Part shown: positions 50,852 through 58,740 of the stretch, one piece after another
Layout of the letters: each line of letters starts with the position of its first letter
Numbering within the stretch: the stretch's first letter is position 1
Origin: Leifsonia sp. EB41
GTDB taxonomy: Bacteria; Actinomycetota; Actinomycetes; Actinomycetales; Microbacteriaceae
DNA: 64,000 nt
Direction: 5' to 3'
Assembly: GCF_041262565.1 (NCBI RefSeq)
Contig: NZ_JBGCCJ010000001.1
Coordinates: forward strand, 2,232,001 to 2,296,000
Made by a program: the position numbers and the translations under genes
The notes under the pieces: model-generated
The model's database searches: none
Told to the model about the DNA's origin: nothing
Seen by the model: only the letters and a program-made list of their open reading frames with translations

Positions 50852-51511
50852 GTGGCGGTCGGTATGTGGCGCAGGCGGGTGCTCGTGGTCGAGGACCACG
50901 CCCTGATGCGTTCGCTCGTGGCCGACGCCTTCGGGCAGCGCGGATTCGAGATCACCACCGCGCCCTCCGCGCTGGACGCGCTGCGGCTCGTGGACGACGC
51001 CGACCCCGACCTGCTCGTGACCGACATCGACCTCGGCTCCCGGCCCAACGGCGTGGAGCTGGCGACGATCGTCCGCGAGCGCGCCCCGCACGTCGCGGTG
51101 ATGTTCCTCAGCAACCTGTCGCGGGAGGCCGCGGCGGCCCAGGCCCGCGACACCGTCGAGGGGGCCTCCTTCGTCAACAAGGGCGCGATCGGTTCGGTCG
51201 CCGAGCTGGTCGACGCCGCGGAGGCCGTCCTGGCCGACCGGCCCGTCGAGCACCTGACCGGCTCGACCGGCTCGCAGGGCGCGCTCCTGCGGCTGAGCCC
51301 TGCCCAGCGCGAGACGACCCGGCTGCTCGCCGCGGGCCTCACGAACGCGGAGATCGCACGCCGGCGCGGCGTCTCGGTGCGGGCGGTCGAGAAGAGCGTG
51401 GAGCGCGTCTTCCAGGCGCTCGGCCTCACCGGGGACGACGGCATCGCCCCGAGGGTGGCGGCCGCGACCCTCTACACGGCGACGTTCGGCGACCCGGGGT
51501 CGGGGTTGTGA
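50852..51511 (+). CDS. LuxR-type response regulator
   Basis: 219 residues from GTG 50852; TAGTCT (50839-50844) lies 7 nt upstream, suggesting a leaderless message (an ATG at 50864 is the alternative). Receiver domain: ED pair at VVEDHALM, phosphoacceptor Asp in VTDIDLGSR. C-terminal LuxR HTH about 155-205 (LAAGLTNAEIARRRGVSVRAVEKS). It overlaps the downstream kinase by GTGA and is probably its partner. Confidence 0.88.
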   Translation: MAVGMWRRRVLVVEDHALMRSLVADAFGQRGFEITTAPSALDALRLVDDADPDLLVTDIDLGSRPNGVELATIVRERAPHVAVMFLSNLSREAAAAQARDTVEGASFVNKGAIGSVAELVDAAEAVLADRPVEHLTGSTGSQGALLRLSPAQRETTRLLAAGLTNAEIARRRGVSVRAVEKSVERVFQALGLTGDDGIAPRVAAATLYTATFGDPGSGL

Positions 51512-53196
51512 ACCCGTCCGTCGCGTCGCGGATACGGCGCATCGTCGCGCAGGCGACCGGCCGTCACGCCATCACCTGGTGGACGTGGCTGATCACGGCC
51601 CCGGTCGCGCTGACCGTGATGTCGGGGCTTCAGTACGTCACCGGCGGCCCCTGGGCGGTCGTCGCGGTGGCCGCCGTCGAGCACCTGGGGGTCGGCCTCC
51701 TCATGCTCGTGGGCTGGGCGCTGCTGCGCGTCACGCCGGCGCCGGTGCGTGCCGCGACGGTGATCGCCGTGTTCGCTGTGATCGGCGTCCTCCGTCCCCT
51801 CCTCTTCCTCGCCGCCGGATGGCTGCTGGGCATCCCTGCCGCCGCCGGTGACCTCGGCGGCCGGATGTCGATCAACCTGGTCACGTCCGTCGCCGTGTTC
51901 TCGCTCATCGCGATCGGTGTCCAGCTCGTCGAAGACCATCTCGGCGTCTATCGACGGCTCCGTGCGGCGCAGGAGGCGTCGGCGCGTGATGCGGTGCTGG
52001 CGGCGGACCGTGCGCGCGCACTGCGGGACTCGGCCCTGGACGCCGTCTCCGAAGGACTGGAGCGCGCCACCGTCGCGGCCGAGAGCCACGGCATCCGTCC
52101 CGCCGATGCGGCGAACCTGCTTCGCGAAGTGGCCGAGCAGATCGTGCGCCCGGCCAGCCACCGGGTCTTCGACACCGACGCCCCGGCGGGCGAGGAGTCC
52201 GAAGCCGGCCGGGTGCGCAAGCGCGACTGGATCGCCTCGGTGCTCGGCGGGATGCAGGCGGCCCCACCGCTCCTGCTCGCCGTGCTGTTCGCGGTGATGG
52301 TGCTGCCGTTCGGCGTCTGGCAGTACGGGCTGCTGTTCTGCCTCCCCCCACTGCTGTGCGGCCTTCTCGTGATGTGGGGAGGGAATGTGCTGTTGGCGCG
52401 AGCGGCGACGCGGACCCCTCCCGCCCTGCGTGTTGTCGCCCTGCTGACCGGGTACGGCCTGATCGGTGTGCTGCTCTCCGCGAGCAGCGAGGCCACGGTC
52501 CGCGTGATGGGCGGCGATCCCGAGCTGGTCTGGTTCGAGGCCGCCTCGTACTGGCTGGTCGGCCTCGGGGTCGCCTTCGTCGCCTCGCTCACGGCCCAGG
52601 TGCGCCGGGATCAGAGCGAGCTCGAGGAGGCGGTCCAGGACAACATCCGCGCGGCGGCCGCCATCCGAGGCACCTTCGAGACGGAACGGGCCGCGCTCGC
52701 GAGACTGCTGCATTCGGGAGTCCAGTCCGAGCTGATCGCCTCCGCGCTCGCCCTGGCTGCCGGTCCCTCGGCGGATGCGTCGGCCGAGTTGCGCAGGGTG
52801 GTGTCGAGCATCCGCGCCGAGCTGAGCGCGCCGCGCGTGGAGCCGGACGCCGCCGAGCGGATCGCTGCCCTGGTCGAGAGCTGGGGATGCGCCATCCCGT
52901 TGCGGTCGTCGTTCGGCGACGACGTCTGGGAGCGTCTGCGCGAGCCCGTGCGCGCCGCCGCGGTGATCGACACGATCTCGGAGGGCCTGGCGAACGCGGT
53001 GCGCCACGGCGACGGGTCGGAGGTCACGCTCGACGTCCTCGCCGCACCCGGAGACGGCGTCTCGGTCGTGATCGTCTCCGGAGGGGCGCTGTCCGCCGCC
53101 GTGCCGGGGATCGGGCTCCGTCAGCTCGCCGAGCGCGGGGCCGTTGCACTGCAGGAGGCCGCCGGCCGCGTCGAGCTCGCCGTGGCGATTCCCTAG
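51508..53196 (+). CDS. Large multi-TM sensor kinase-like protein
   Basis: 562 residues. Two membrane blocks (four TM at about 25-145, four more at about 245-365) flank a cytoplasmic helical segment. The C-terminus has a dimerisation helix with RLLHSGVQSEL, matching the phospho-His region of HisKA_3-like kinases, and a weak HATPase with EGLANAVRHGDG as N box. G boxes are poor. Eight TM helices without a loop domain suggest sensing within the membrane. It may be a kinase or a degenerate one. Confidence 0.75.
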   Translation: MNPSVASRIRRIVAQATGRHAITWWTWLITAPVALTVMSGLQYVTGGPWAVVAVAAVEHLGVGLLMLVGWALLRVTPAPVRAATVIAVFAVIGVLRPLLFLAAGWLLGIPAAAGDLGGRMSINLVTSVAVFSLIAIGVQLVEDHLGVYRRLRAAQEASARDAVLAADRARALRDSALDAVSEGLERATVAAESHGIRPADAANLLREVAEQIVRPASHRVFDTDAPAGEESEAGRVRKRDWIASVLGGMQAAPPLLLAVLFAVMVLPFGVWQYGLLFCLPPLLCGLLVMWGGNVLLARAATRTPPALRVVALLTGYGLIGVLLSASSEATVRVMGGDPELVWFEAASYWLVGLGVAFVASLTAQVRRDQSELEEAVQDNIRAAAAIRGTFETERAALARLLHSGVQSELIASALALAAGPSADASAELRRVVSSIRAELSAPRVEPDAAERIAALVESWGCAIPLRSSFGDDVWERLREPVRAAAVIDTISEGLANAVRHGDGSEVTLDVLAAPGDGVSVVIVSGGALSAAVPGIGLRQLAERGAVALQEAAGRVELAVAIP

Positions 53197-53572
53197 CATC
53201 CCGTCTGCGGTGCGAACGTCAGTCGTACCAGCCGTACCCGGCGGCGTCTGAGTGGACTCGCAGGGTTACCTTCGAGGTGATCGGAACCCGCATCCGTCTT
53301 CGTCAGGGCCGGGGTGTTTCCGCGCGACCCGAACGCGCGGGATGCGCCCCGCCCCCGGCATCCCGCGGCATTCTCCGGCTGTCCGCTTTCCTGCGCGAGT
53401 TCGTCCGTTCGCCGGTGTCGTGCCCGGAATTGGTGCGATCTATTCGTCTGCATTGATAGAACGTTCAGCGGAAATTTGATAAGAATGATCGGTACGCCTG
53501 ATTGCGTCGTCCCCCCGCGACGCTCGGACCCGACCGTCCCAGGCGAGTTCCGTTCTTCCCAGGAAGGCCAGT
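53197..53572. other. 376-bp intergenic region with hairpin and AT-rich promoter zone
   Basis: No convincing gene. A nested hairpin lies at about 53268-53292 (GGGTT...AACCC around ACCT-TCG-AGGT). The tail 53440-53490 is AT-rich with two TTGATA hexamers (53453-53458, 53476-53481) 17 bp apart and TAAGAAT beyond, a probable promoter for the downstream gene with a 5' leader of about 80 nt. It was checked for ydaO-type riboswitch motifs; none were convincing. Confidence 0.4.
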
Positions 53573-54952
53573 TTGCCCGAGTCCTCTGCCCCCTTGCGGC
53601 CTCGCCGCAGTACTCGGGGACCCGTCGTACTCGACGTGGACGAGCAGACGCAGGCAGTCGCCGACCCGATCATGGACTTCACGCGGGCCGAGTCGCTGGC
53701 CCCGCCCGCGACGGTCGTCCCGGTGGCGCCCGCCGCTCCGGCGCCGATGAGCCGCCGTGCCGCTCTGGAGGCCGAGCGTGCCCAGGCGCGCCGGACGCGG
53801 GACGCTGAGAAGGCGCAGGCGGCGCAGGTCGTCGCGCCGCAGTCGGTCGCACCGGCTCCGCAGGCCGCTCCGGAGGACGGCATCGCGTCGCTGTTCGCCG
53901 AGACCTTGGGGGCTGAGACCCCCGCAGCCGAGCGTGTTGCGGTGGAGAGTGTTGCGGCCGAGAGCGTCGCCGCCGAGAGCACGGTGGCCCGCCGTCGCGC
54001 CGAGCAGCACACCCCGTCGCGGAAGAAGAAGCGCGTCGTCCGCGAGCGCGTCGTCGTCAAGCCGACCCGCCCCTCCCGCGCCGAACGGCGTGCCGCCGCG
54101 CAGCAGTCGTCCGTCCCCGCCGCGCAGGTCGCCGCCGGTCCGTCGGTCGCCGACCGCACGAACCCCCGCCACCCGCGTCTCGGCATCTACCGCAAGCTCC
54201 ACACCGAGGGCCGCCACCGCCGCGGCTTCCACCTCTTCGTGCTCGTCGCGCTGACCGCGTTCTTCGGCACCGCCTCCCTCCCGGCCTATGCGACGTCGGG
54301 CGAGGCCTCCGTCGGTGGGGCAGCGCGCACCGCACTCGCCGTCCAGACCCTGACCGGCGGCAACGCGACCGCGCAGGTCGTCTCCCGCGACGGCCTCGGC
54401 ATCGCCGAGAGCCCGCAGGCCCTCGACTCGACCACCAACAGCAGCGTGTCGCCCACTGTGCAGGCCCTGGCGGTGCAGCTCATGGGCGCGGTCGCCGCGG
54501 GCCGCCTGGTCGGCTCCACGCCGAACCACATCCCCGAGATCGCGAACCTCGCCGAGGGCAAGGTCGTCCCGAACTGCGGCGTCGACTACCGCGTGCTGCA
54601 GGCGATTTCGGTCGCGCTGGACAACTTCAGCCAGGTCGGCATCAGCGACATCAACCGCAAGTGCACCGGCCAGATCGAGGGCGCGGGCACCGACTCCGCG
54701 CACTACGCGGACGGCGGCGGCCACGCGGTCGACTTCTACCTCCTCAACGGCTCGGCCCTCACCGGCGGCGACTCCAAGTCCCTCCAGCTCATCCGCCTCC
54801 TCGACCCGCTGGTCCCCAAGGGATCCGGCCTGGGCCAGTCGGAGTGCCGCGGCTCGATCAGCGTCCAGAACTTCGCCCCGTTCGACGACACCTGTAACCA
54901 CGTTCACATCGACTTCCTGAAGTCGCAGGGGGCGACGCTCCGCTACGGCTGA
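53573..54952 (+). CDS. Membrane-anchored LAS-peptidase-like protein with long charged cytoplasmic N-terminus
   Basis: 459 residues from a TTG with AGGAAGG 4 nt upstream. Residues 1-215 are low complexity, rich in Ala, Pro, Arg and Glu (MSRRAALEAERAQARR, RKKKRVVRERVVV). One TM about 222-245, then an outside domain with four Cys and two metal-like motifs: SAHYADGGGHAVDFYLL and CNHVHIDF. The His...Asp plus His-X-His set resembles LAS metallopeptidases (VanY/DD-carboxypeptidase fold), suggesting wall-peptide cleavage, but the spacing is not canonical. Confidence 0.65.
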   Translation: MPESSAPLRPRRSTRGPVVLDVDEQTQAVADPIMDFTRAESLAPPATVVPVAPAAPAPMSRRAALEAERAQARRTRDAEKAQAAQVVAPQSVAPAPQAAPEDGIASLFAETLGAETPAAERVAVESVAAESVAAESTVARRRAEQHTPSRKKKRVVRERVVVKPTRPSRAERRAAAQQSSVPAAQVAAGPSVADRTNPRHPRLGIYRKLHTEGRHRRGFHLFVLVALTAFFGTASLPAYATSGEASVGGAARTALAVQTLTGGNATAQVVSRDGLGIAESPQALDSTTNSSVSPTVQALAVQLMGAVAAGRLVGSTPNHIPEIANLAEGKVVPNCGVDYRVLQAISVALDNFSQVGISDINRKCTGQIEGAGTDSAHYADGGGHAVDFYLLNGSALTGGDSKSLQLIRLLDPLVPKGSGLGQSECRGSISVQNFAPFDDTCNHVHIDFLKSQGATLRYG

Positions 54953-54958
54953 GCCGGC

Positions 54959-54990
54959 CGTGGCCGCGCCGCCGAAGCGACGCGACCACG
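54959..54990. terminator. Hairpin between converging LAS-like gene and rtcB
   Basis: CGTGGCCGCG (54959-54968) and CGCGACCACG (54981-54990) pair with one mismatch, in the 51-bp gap between two stop codons. Probably serves both directions. No T-tract. Confidence 0.5.
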
Positions 54991-55003
54991 CCGACCCGAT
55001 GGG

Positions 55004-56179
55004 TCAGTCGCCCTTCACGTTGACGATCTGACGCAGCGTGTGCCGGACCTCGACCAGGTCGGCGGCGTCCGCCATCACCTGGTCGATCGGCTTGTACGCC
55101 TGCGGGATCTCGTCGAGGAACGCGTCCGTGTCACGGAACTCGATCCCCGTCATGGCCTCCCGCAGCTGGTCGATCGTGAACGTCCTCCGCGCGGCCGACC
55201 GCGAGTACTGCCTCCCGGCGCCGTGCGGCGACGAGTGCAGTGCGAGCGGGTTCCCGAGGCCGGCGACGACGTAGGACGCCGTCCCCATCGAGCCGGGGAT
55301 GAGCCCGAGCTGGCCCTCGCGGGCCGAGATGGCGCCCTTGCGGGACACCCACACATCCTTGCTGAAGTGCCGCTCGCGCTCCGTGAAGTTGTGGTGGCAG
55401 TTGATCCGCTCCTGCTCGAGCACAGCCGTCCCGAAGTACTCGGCGGTCTGCCGGATGACGCGGTCCATCATCTCCTCGCGGTTCAGCAGTGCGAAGTGCT
55501 GCGCCCACCGCAGCTCGGCGATGTACGCGTCGAACTCCGGCGTCCCCTCCACCAGGTAGGCCAGATCGCGGTCCGGGAGGTCGATCCACCACTTCGCCAT
55601 CAACCCCTGAGCGACCGTGATGTGGTGCCCGGCGATCCGGTTCCCGACGCCGCGGGAGCCCGAGTGCAGGAAGAGCCACACCGTGTCGGTCTCGTCCAGG
55701 CTCACCTCGATGAAGTGGTTGCCCGAGCCGAGCGAGCCGAGCTGGCGCTGCCAGTCCTTCACGTAGCCGGCCGGGTCGAAGCCGACCTCCGCGGCCATCC
55801 GGGTGAGCTCGTCAACGCGTGGTTCCGCGGTCGCGACGACGCGGTTGTTCTTGCCGCCCGCCGAGAGCGGGATGGCACGCTCGATCGCCTCGCGCAGTGC
55901 CGACAGCGGCGTCGGCGCCGCCTCGACGTCGTCGCGGGTGAACTGGGTGCGCACGGCGATCATGCCGCAGCCGATGTCCACGCCGACGGCAGCGGGCATC
56001 ACCGCGCCGAGGGTGGGGATGACCGAGCCCACGGTCGCGCCGAGGCCCAGATGCGCATCCGGCATCAGGGCGAGGTGCGGGTGGATGAATGGCATCCGCG
56101 ATGTGGTGACCGCCTGGTCTCTGGTGTTGTCCTCCAGCAGGGAGGCCCAGTTCAGCAGGCGGTTCGAGATTCTCTCCAT
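55004..56179 (-). CDS. rtcB: RtcB-family RNA ligase
   Basis: 391 residues from MERISNRL, with AAAGGAC just upstream. RtcB motifs: PDAHLGLGATVG, GVDIGCGM (Mn-binding Asp/Cys), LGSGNHFIEV, LHSGSRGVG and HGAGRQYSRSAA with the His that takes GMP. It joins 2',3'-cyclic-phosphate or 3'-phosphate RNA ends to 5'-OH ends. No rtcA, rtcR or archease gene is adjacent. The 292-bp region upstream is structured and includes a possible small ORF. Confidence 0.93.
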   Translation of the reverse strand: MERISNRLLNWASLLEDNTRDQAVTTSRMPFIHPHLALMPDAHLGLGATVGSVIPTLGAVMPAAVGVDIGCGMIAVRTQFTRDDVEAAPTPLSALREAIERAIPLSAGGKNNRVVATAEPRVDELTRMAAEVGFDPAGYVKDWQRQLGSLGSGNHFIEVSLDETDTVWLFLHSGSRGVGNRIAGHHITVAQGLMAKWWIDLPDRDLAYLVEGTPEFDAYIAELRWAQHFALLNREEMMDRVIRQTAEYFGTAVLEQERINCHHNFTERERHFSKDVWVSRKGAISAREGQLGLIPGSMGTASYVVAGLGNPLALHSSPHGAGRQYSRSAARRTFTIDQLREAMTGIEFRDTDAFLDEIPQAYKPIDQVMADAADLVEVRHTLRQIVNVKGD

Positions 56180-56292
56180 TGTCCTTTCGTCTCTTCTCGG
56201 GGTGGTCCGGGAACGGCCCACGCACCTCGAAGCGAGGAGGAGAGGACAGCCCCGGGAACGGTCGGGGCTGTGCGGCATCCGTGGATGCGGTG
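56180..56292 (-). promoter_or_regulatory. Structured leader upstream of rtcB
   Basis: On the minus strand, before the rtcB ATG, lie a GC hairpin (CAGCCCCG/CGGGGCTG, 56247-56270) and a compact GCATCC-AC-GGATGC hairpin at about 56276-56289. Further upstream a perfect CCTGCGCC-GACC-GGCGCAGG hairpin sits at 56405-56424. Such an array between a short ORF and rtcB could act as a leader, attenuator or processed RNA. No tRNA-like or Y-RNA fold was recognised. Confidence 0.4.
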
Positions 56293-56367
56293 CTACAGCC
56301 CCCGAGAGCGCTCATTCTGCGGGAGGGCGCGCTGATAGCGCTTCAGGTCGAGGCTGTCGTGCCGCAT
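56293..56367 (-). CDS. Possible 24-codon leader ORF upstream of rtcB
   Basis: ATG at 56367 with GGAAGGA about 7 nt upstream, ending TAG at 56293. The peptide begins MRHDSLDLKRYQRALPQNE and ends RSRGL: charged, no TM. The good ribosome site and position ahead of a structured rtcB leader make it worth noting, but length alone cannot prove coding. Confidence 0.35.
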   Translation of the reverse strand: MRHDSLDLKRYQRALPQNERSRGL

Positions 56368-56471
56368 CCTGATCCTTCCGCCGTGAGCGTTCCGCTGGGG
56401 CCGTCCTGCGCCGGTCGGCGCAGGATTCCAGACCTTACACGCTCGCGGCTCGCCCTGTCCAGCACCGGAGC

Positions 56472-56927
56472 TCACCCCAACGGCACCGAAACCCCCGACC
56501 CCAGCCGCTTCATGACCAGCGTCGACGTCATCCGCTGGATGCCCGGCAGCCCGCCGAGCTCGCCGTCGTAGAGCTCCTGGTAGGCCGCCAGGCTCGGCGT
56601 CAGGATGCGCAGCATGTAGTCCGGGTCGCCGAAGAGGCGTTCGGCCTCGATCACGTTCGGGATGGCGACCACCGCCTCCTCGAACGCCCCGACCGTGTCC
56701 GGGTCGGTGCGGCTGACCGTCACGAACACGATCGCCTCGAACGTCAGTCCGACCGCGGTCGGCGACACGACCGCGCGGTACTGCTCGATGACGCCCGACT
56801 GCTCCAGTTCGCGCACCCGGCGGTGGCAGGCCGACAGGCTCAGCCCGACCGTGGAGGCCAGTTCTGTGACGCTGATGCGGCCGTCCTGTTGGAGGGTTGA
56901 AAGAATCTCCCGGTCGAGGCTGTCCAT
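56472..56927 (-). CDS. Lrp/AsnC-family transcriptional regulator
   Basis: 151 residues from MDSLDREIL. HTH about 5-50 (VTELASTVGLSLSACHRRVRELEQ), then the RAM effector domain (FVTVSRTDPDTVGAF, GDPDYMLRILTP). Divergent from a LysE-type exporter with 82 bp between starts: the classic local-sensor arrangement in which an amino acid induces its own export. Confidence 0.93.
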   Translation of the reverse strand: MDSLDREILSTLQQDGRISVTELASTVGLSLSACHRRVRELEQSGVIEQYRAVVSPTAVGLTFEAIVFVTVSRTDPDTVGAFEEAVVAIPNVIEAERLFGDPDYMLRILTPSLAAYQELYDGELGGLPGIQRMTSTLVMKRLGSGVSVPLG

Positions 56928-56961
56928 GAAAACTATTCTCCCGCTGTTTCGGCGATTCCGC

Positions 56962-56991
56962 CGCAGATATCGAAGCACCTTTCGCAGATAT
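56962..56991. promoter_or_regulatory. Direct repeats in the Lrp/LysE intergenic region
   Basis: CGCAGATAT occurs at 56962-56970 and 56983-56991, exactly 21 bp (two helical turns) apart on the same face. Lrp-type regulators often bind phased repeats, so these are candidate sites. Confidence 0.5.
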
Positions 56992-57009
56992 TGCCGTAGC
57001 TTCTGCGTC

Positions 57010-57630
57010 ATGAATCCCGCACTGGTCGCGCAGTTCTGGACGATCGGCGTCCTGCTGACGCTGACGCCCGGCGCCGACTGGGCCTACATCATGGGCGCCG
57101 GCGTGCGCGCGAAGTCCGCAGCGCCCTCGATCCTCGGGATGCTGACCGCCTACGCAGTGGTCATCGCGGCCGTCGCGCTCGGTGTCGGCGCGCTCGTCAC
57201 GCGGTTCCCCGTCGTCCTCACGACGCTCACGCTCGGCGGCGGCGCGTACCTGGTCTGGCTCGGGATCACCGCCCTCGTCAAGCGGGCCGAGCCGGTCGGG
57301 CCGCACGGCGAGCCGATCGTCGGGAGCGCGACCTCGCAGTTCCTCCGCGGCGCGGGGGTCTCCGGGTTCAACCCGAAGGGCCTGCTGCTGCTGCTCGCGC
57401 TGCTGCCGCAGTTCACGTCGCCGACCGGGATGCCGGCGGCGGTCCAGATGCTGGTGCTCGGTGCGATCCAGCTGGCCGACATCGCAGTCATCTACACGAT
57501 GGTGGCCCTGCTCGCGCGGCGGTTGCTGCGGTCCCGGCCGCGCGCTCTCGTGATCGTGGGGAAGCTGTCCGGTGCGATGATGGTGCTCATCGGCGTGAGC
57601 CTGCTCGTCGAGCGGTTCCTGCAGCACTGA
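57010..57630 (+). CDS. LysE/RhtB-family amino acid exporter
   Basis: 206 residues, about six TM helices. The N-terminal TLTPGADWAYIMGAGVRA matches the LysE/RhtB signature, and GFNPKGLLLLLALLPQF is the usual second motif. Probably exports an amino acid sensed by the divergent Lrp protein. Confidence 0.92.
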   Translation: MNPALVAQFWTIGVLLTLTPGADWAYIMGAGVRAKSAAPSILGMLTAYAVVIAAVALGVGALVTRFPVVLTTLTLGGGAYLVWLGITALVKRAEPVGPHGEPIVGSATSQFLRGAGVSGFNPKGLLLLLALLPQFTSPTGMPAAVQMLVLGAIQLADIAVIYTMVALLARRLLRSRPRALVIVGKLSGAMMVLIGVSLLVERFLQH

Positions 57631-57651
57631 CCCGCGTCGGCCGCGCCGAAC

Positions 57652-58326
57652 TCAGAACAGGTTCAGCGCCGCCCACTGCAGCAGGATGACGGTCTTCCCG
57701 TCCACGATCCGCCCGTCCGCCACCATCGCGAGAGCCTCGTCGTAGCGGACGACGACCGGTTCAATCTCCTCGCCCTCCTCGGCCACGCCGCCCCCGCCGA
57801 CGATCTCGCCGGGCCGGTACTCGGCCGCGTAGAAGTGCACGCGCTCGGTCACCGAGCCCGGGCTCATGAACAGGTCGAACAGGTGGCGGAGGTCGCCCAC
57901 CCGCACGCCCAGCTCCTCGGCGGCCTCACGGCGGATCGCCTCCTCCGGGGCGTCCCCGTCCAGCAGGCCGGCGGCAGCCTCCACCAGCATCCCGTCCGGG
58001 TGGCCGTTGACGTACGCCGGGAAGCGGAACTGCCGGGTGAGCAGCAGGGTGCGCGCGGCTGGGTCGTAAAGCAGCACGGTCGCGCCGTTGCCGCGGTCGT
58101 AGGTCTCGCGCGCCTGCGTCACCCACGCGCCGTCGCGCCCGCGGTAGTCGAAGGTGGTCCGGCGCAGGACGTGCCAGCCGTCGGACACGACCTCCACGTC
58201 GGTGACTTGGACGGACGGATTTCCGGTCGCGTCGAGGCCGGTGCGATGCAGCCCGGTGCGTCCCCTGCTGTCCGGGACGTCGTGCCCGGGTCGTGCGTCG
58301 TGCTCCGTGGATCCCTCACCGCTCAT
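57652..58326 (-). CDS. Nudix hydrolase (ADP-ribose/GDP-mannose pyrophosphatase group)
   Basis: 224 residues. The Nudix box lies at about 131-153 (GLLDGDAPEEAIRREAAEELGV), preceded by LLLTRQFRFPAYVNGHPDGMLVEAAAG. This N-terminal arrangement and MSPGSVTERVHFYAAEY fit the NudF/NudK group acting on ADP-ribose or GDP-mannose. Its ATG overlaps the YCII stop (ATGA). GDP-mannose would fit the nearby mannosidase only loosely. Confidence 0.86.
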   Translation of the reverse strand: MSGEGSTEHDARPGHDVPDSRGRTGLHRTGLDATGNPSVQVTDVEVVSDGWHVLRRTTFDYRGRDGAWVTQARETYDRGNGATVLLYDPAARTLLLTRQFRFPAYVNGHPDGMLVEAAAGLLDGDAPEEAIRREAAEELGVRVGDLRHLFDLFMSPGSVTERVHFYAAEYRPGEIVGGGGVAEEGEEIEPVVVRYDEALAMVADGRIVDGKTVILLQWAALNLF

Positions 58327-58682
58327 GGCAGGAGGGTATCGGACCTCTCTCCCGGGCGAATGTACGAGCCGACGATCTCGCGGACCTCGACACCGCCGCC
58401 TTGCCAGGTGGCGGGGTTGCGGCGGGCGATCGCGAGCGCGGCCTCCCGGTCGGCGGCCTCCACGATGCCGATGCCCGCGATGATCTCCTTGCTCTCGGTG
58501 TACGGCCCGTCCGTGACGCCGTCGCCGCGCACGGAGGTCGCCTCCGTGAACGGGGCGAGCGCGAACGCCGCGGTCAGCGATCCGTCGCCGATCAGGTCCT
58601 CCGAGTGCCGGTCGTGCTCGGCGAGCTCCTCGGGAGTGCCGGCGACGCCGTTGCCGTAGATGAAGATGGCGAACTGGGCCAT
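58323..58682 (-). CDS. YCII-related (DGPF) domain protein
   Basis: 119 residues: MAQFAIFIYGN, TDGPYTESKEIIAGIGIVEA (the DGPF-type motif), and AIARRNPATWQGGGVEVREI. Ferredoxin-like fold; often near ECF sigma factors, though none is here. Biochemical role unknown. First gene of a two-gene unit with the Nudix hydrolase. Confidence 0.88.
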   Translation of the reverse strand: MAQFAIFIYGNGVAGTPEELAEHDRHSEDLIGDGSLTAAFALAPFTEATSVRGDGVTDGPYTESKEIIAGIGIVEAADREAALAIARRNPATWQGGGVEVREIVGSYIRPGERSDTLLP

Positions 58683-58740
58683 GAGCGATCCTCTCTGTCG
58701 TCACCAGGACGTCGAACCGGCCGGTGCGGATTCGACAGCG

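Noticed and set aside
53197-53572. A c-di-AMP (ydaO-type) riboswitch before the LAS-like gene
   Set aside because: Such riboswitches are common upstream of actinobacterial wall hydrolases, but the conserved blocks could not be found in this leader.
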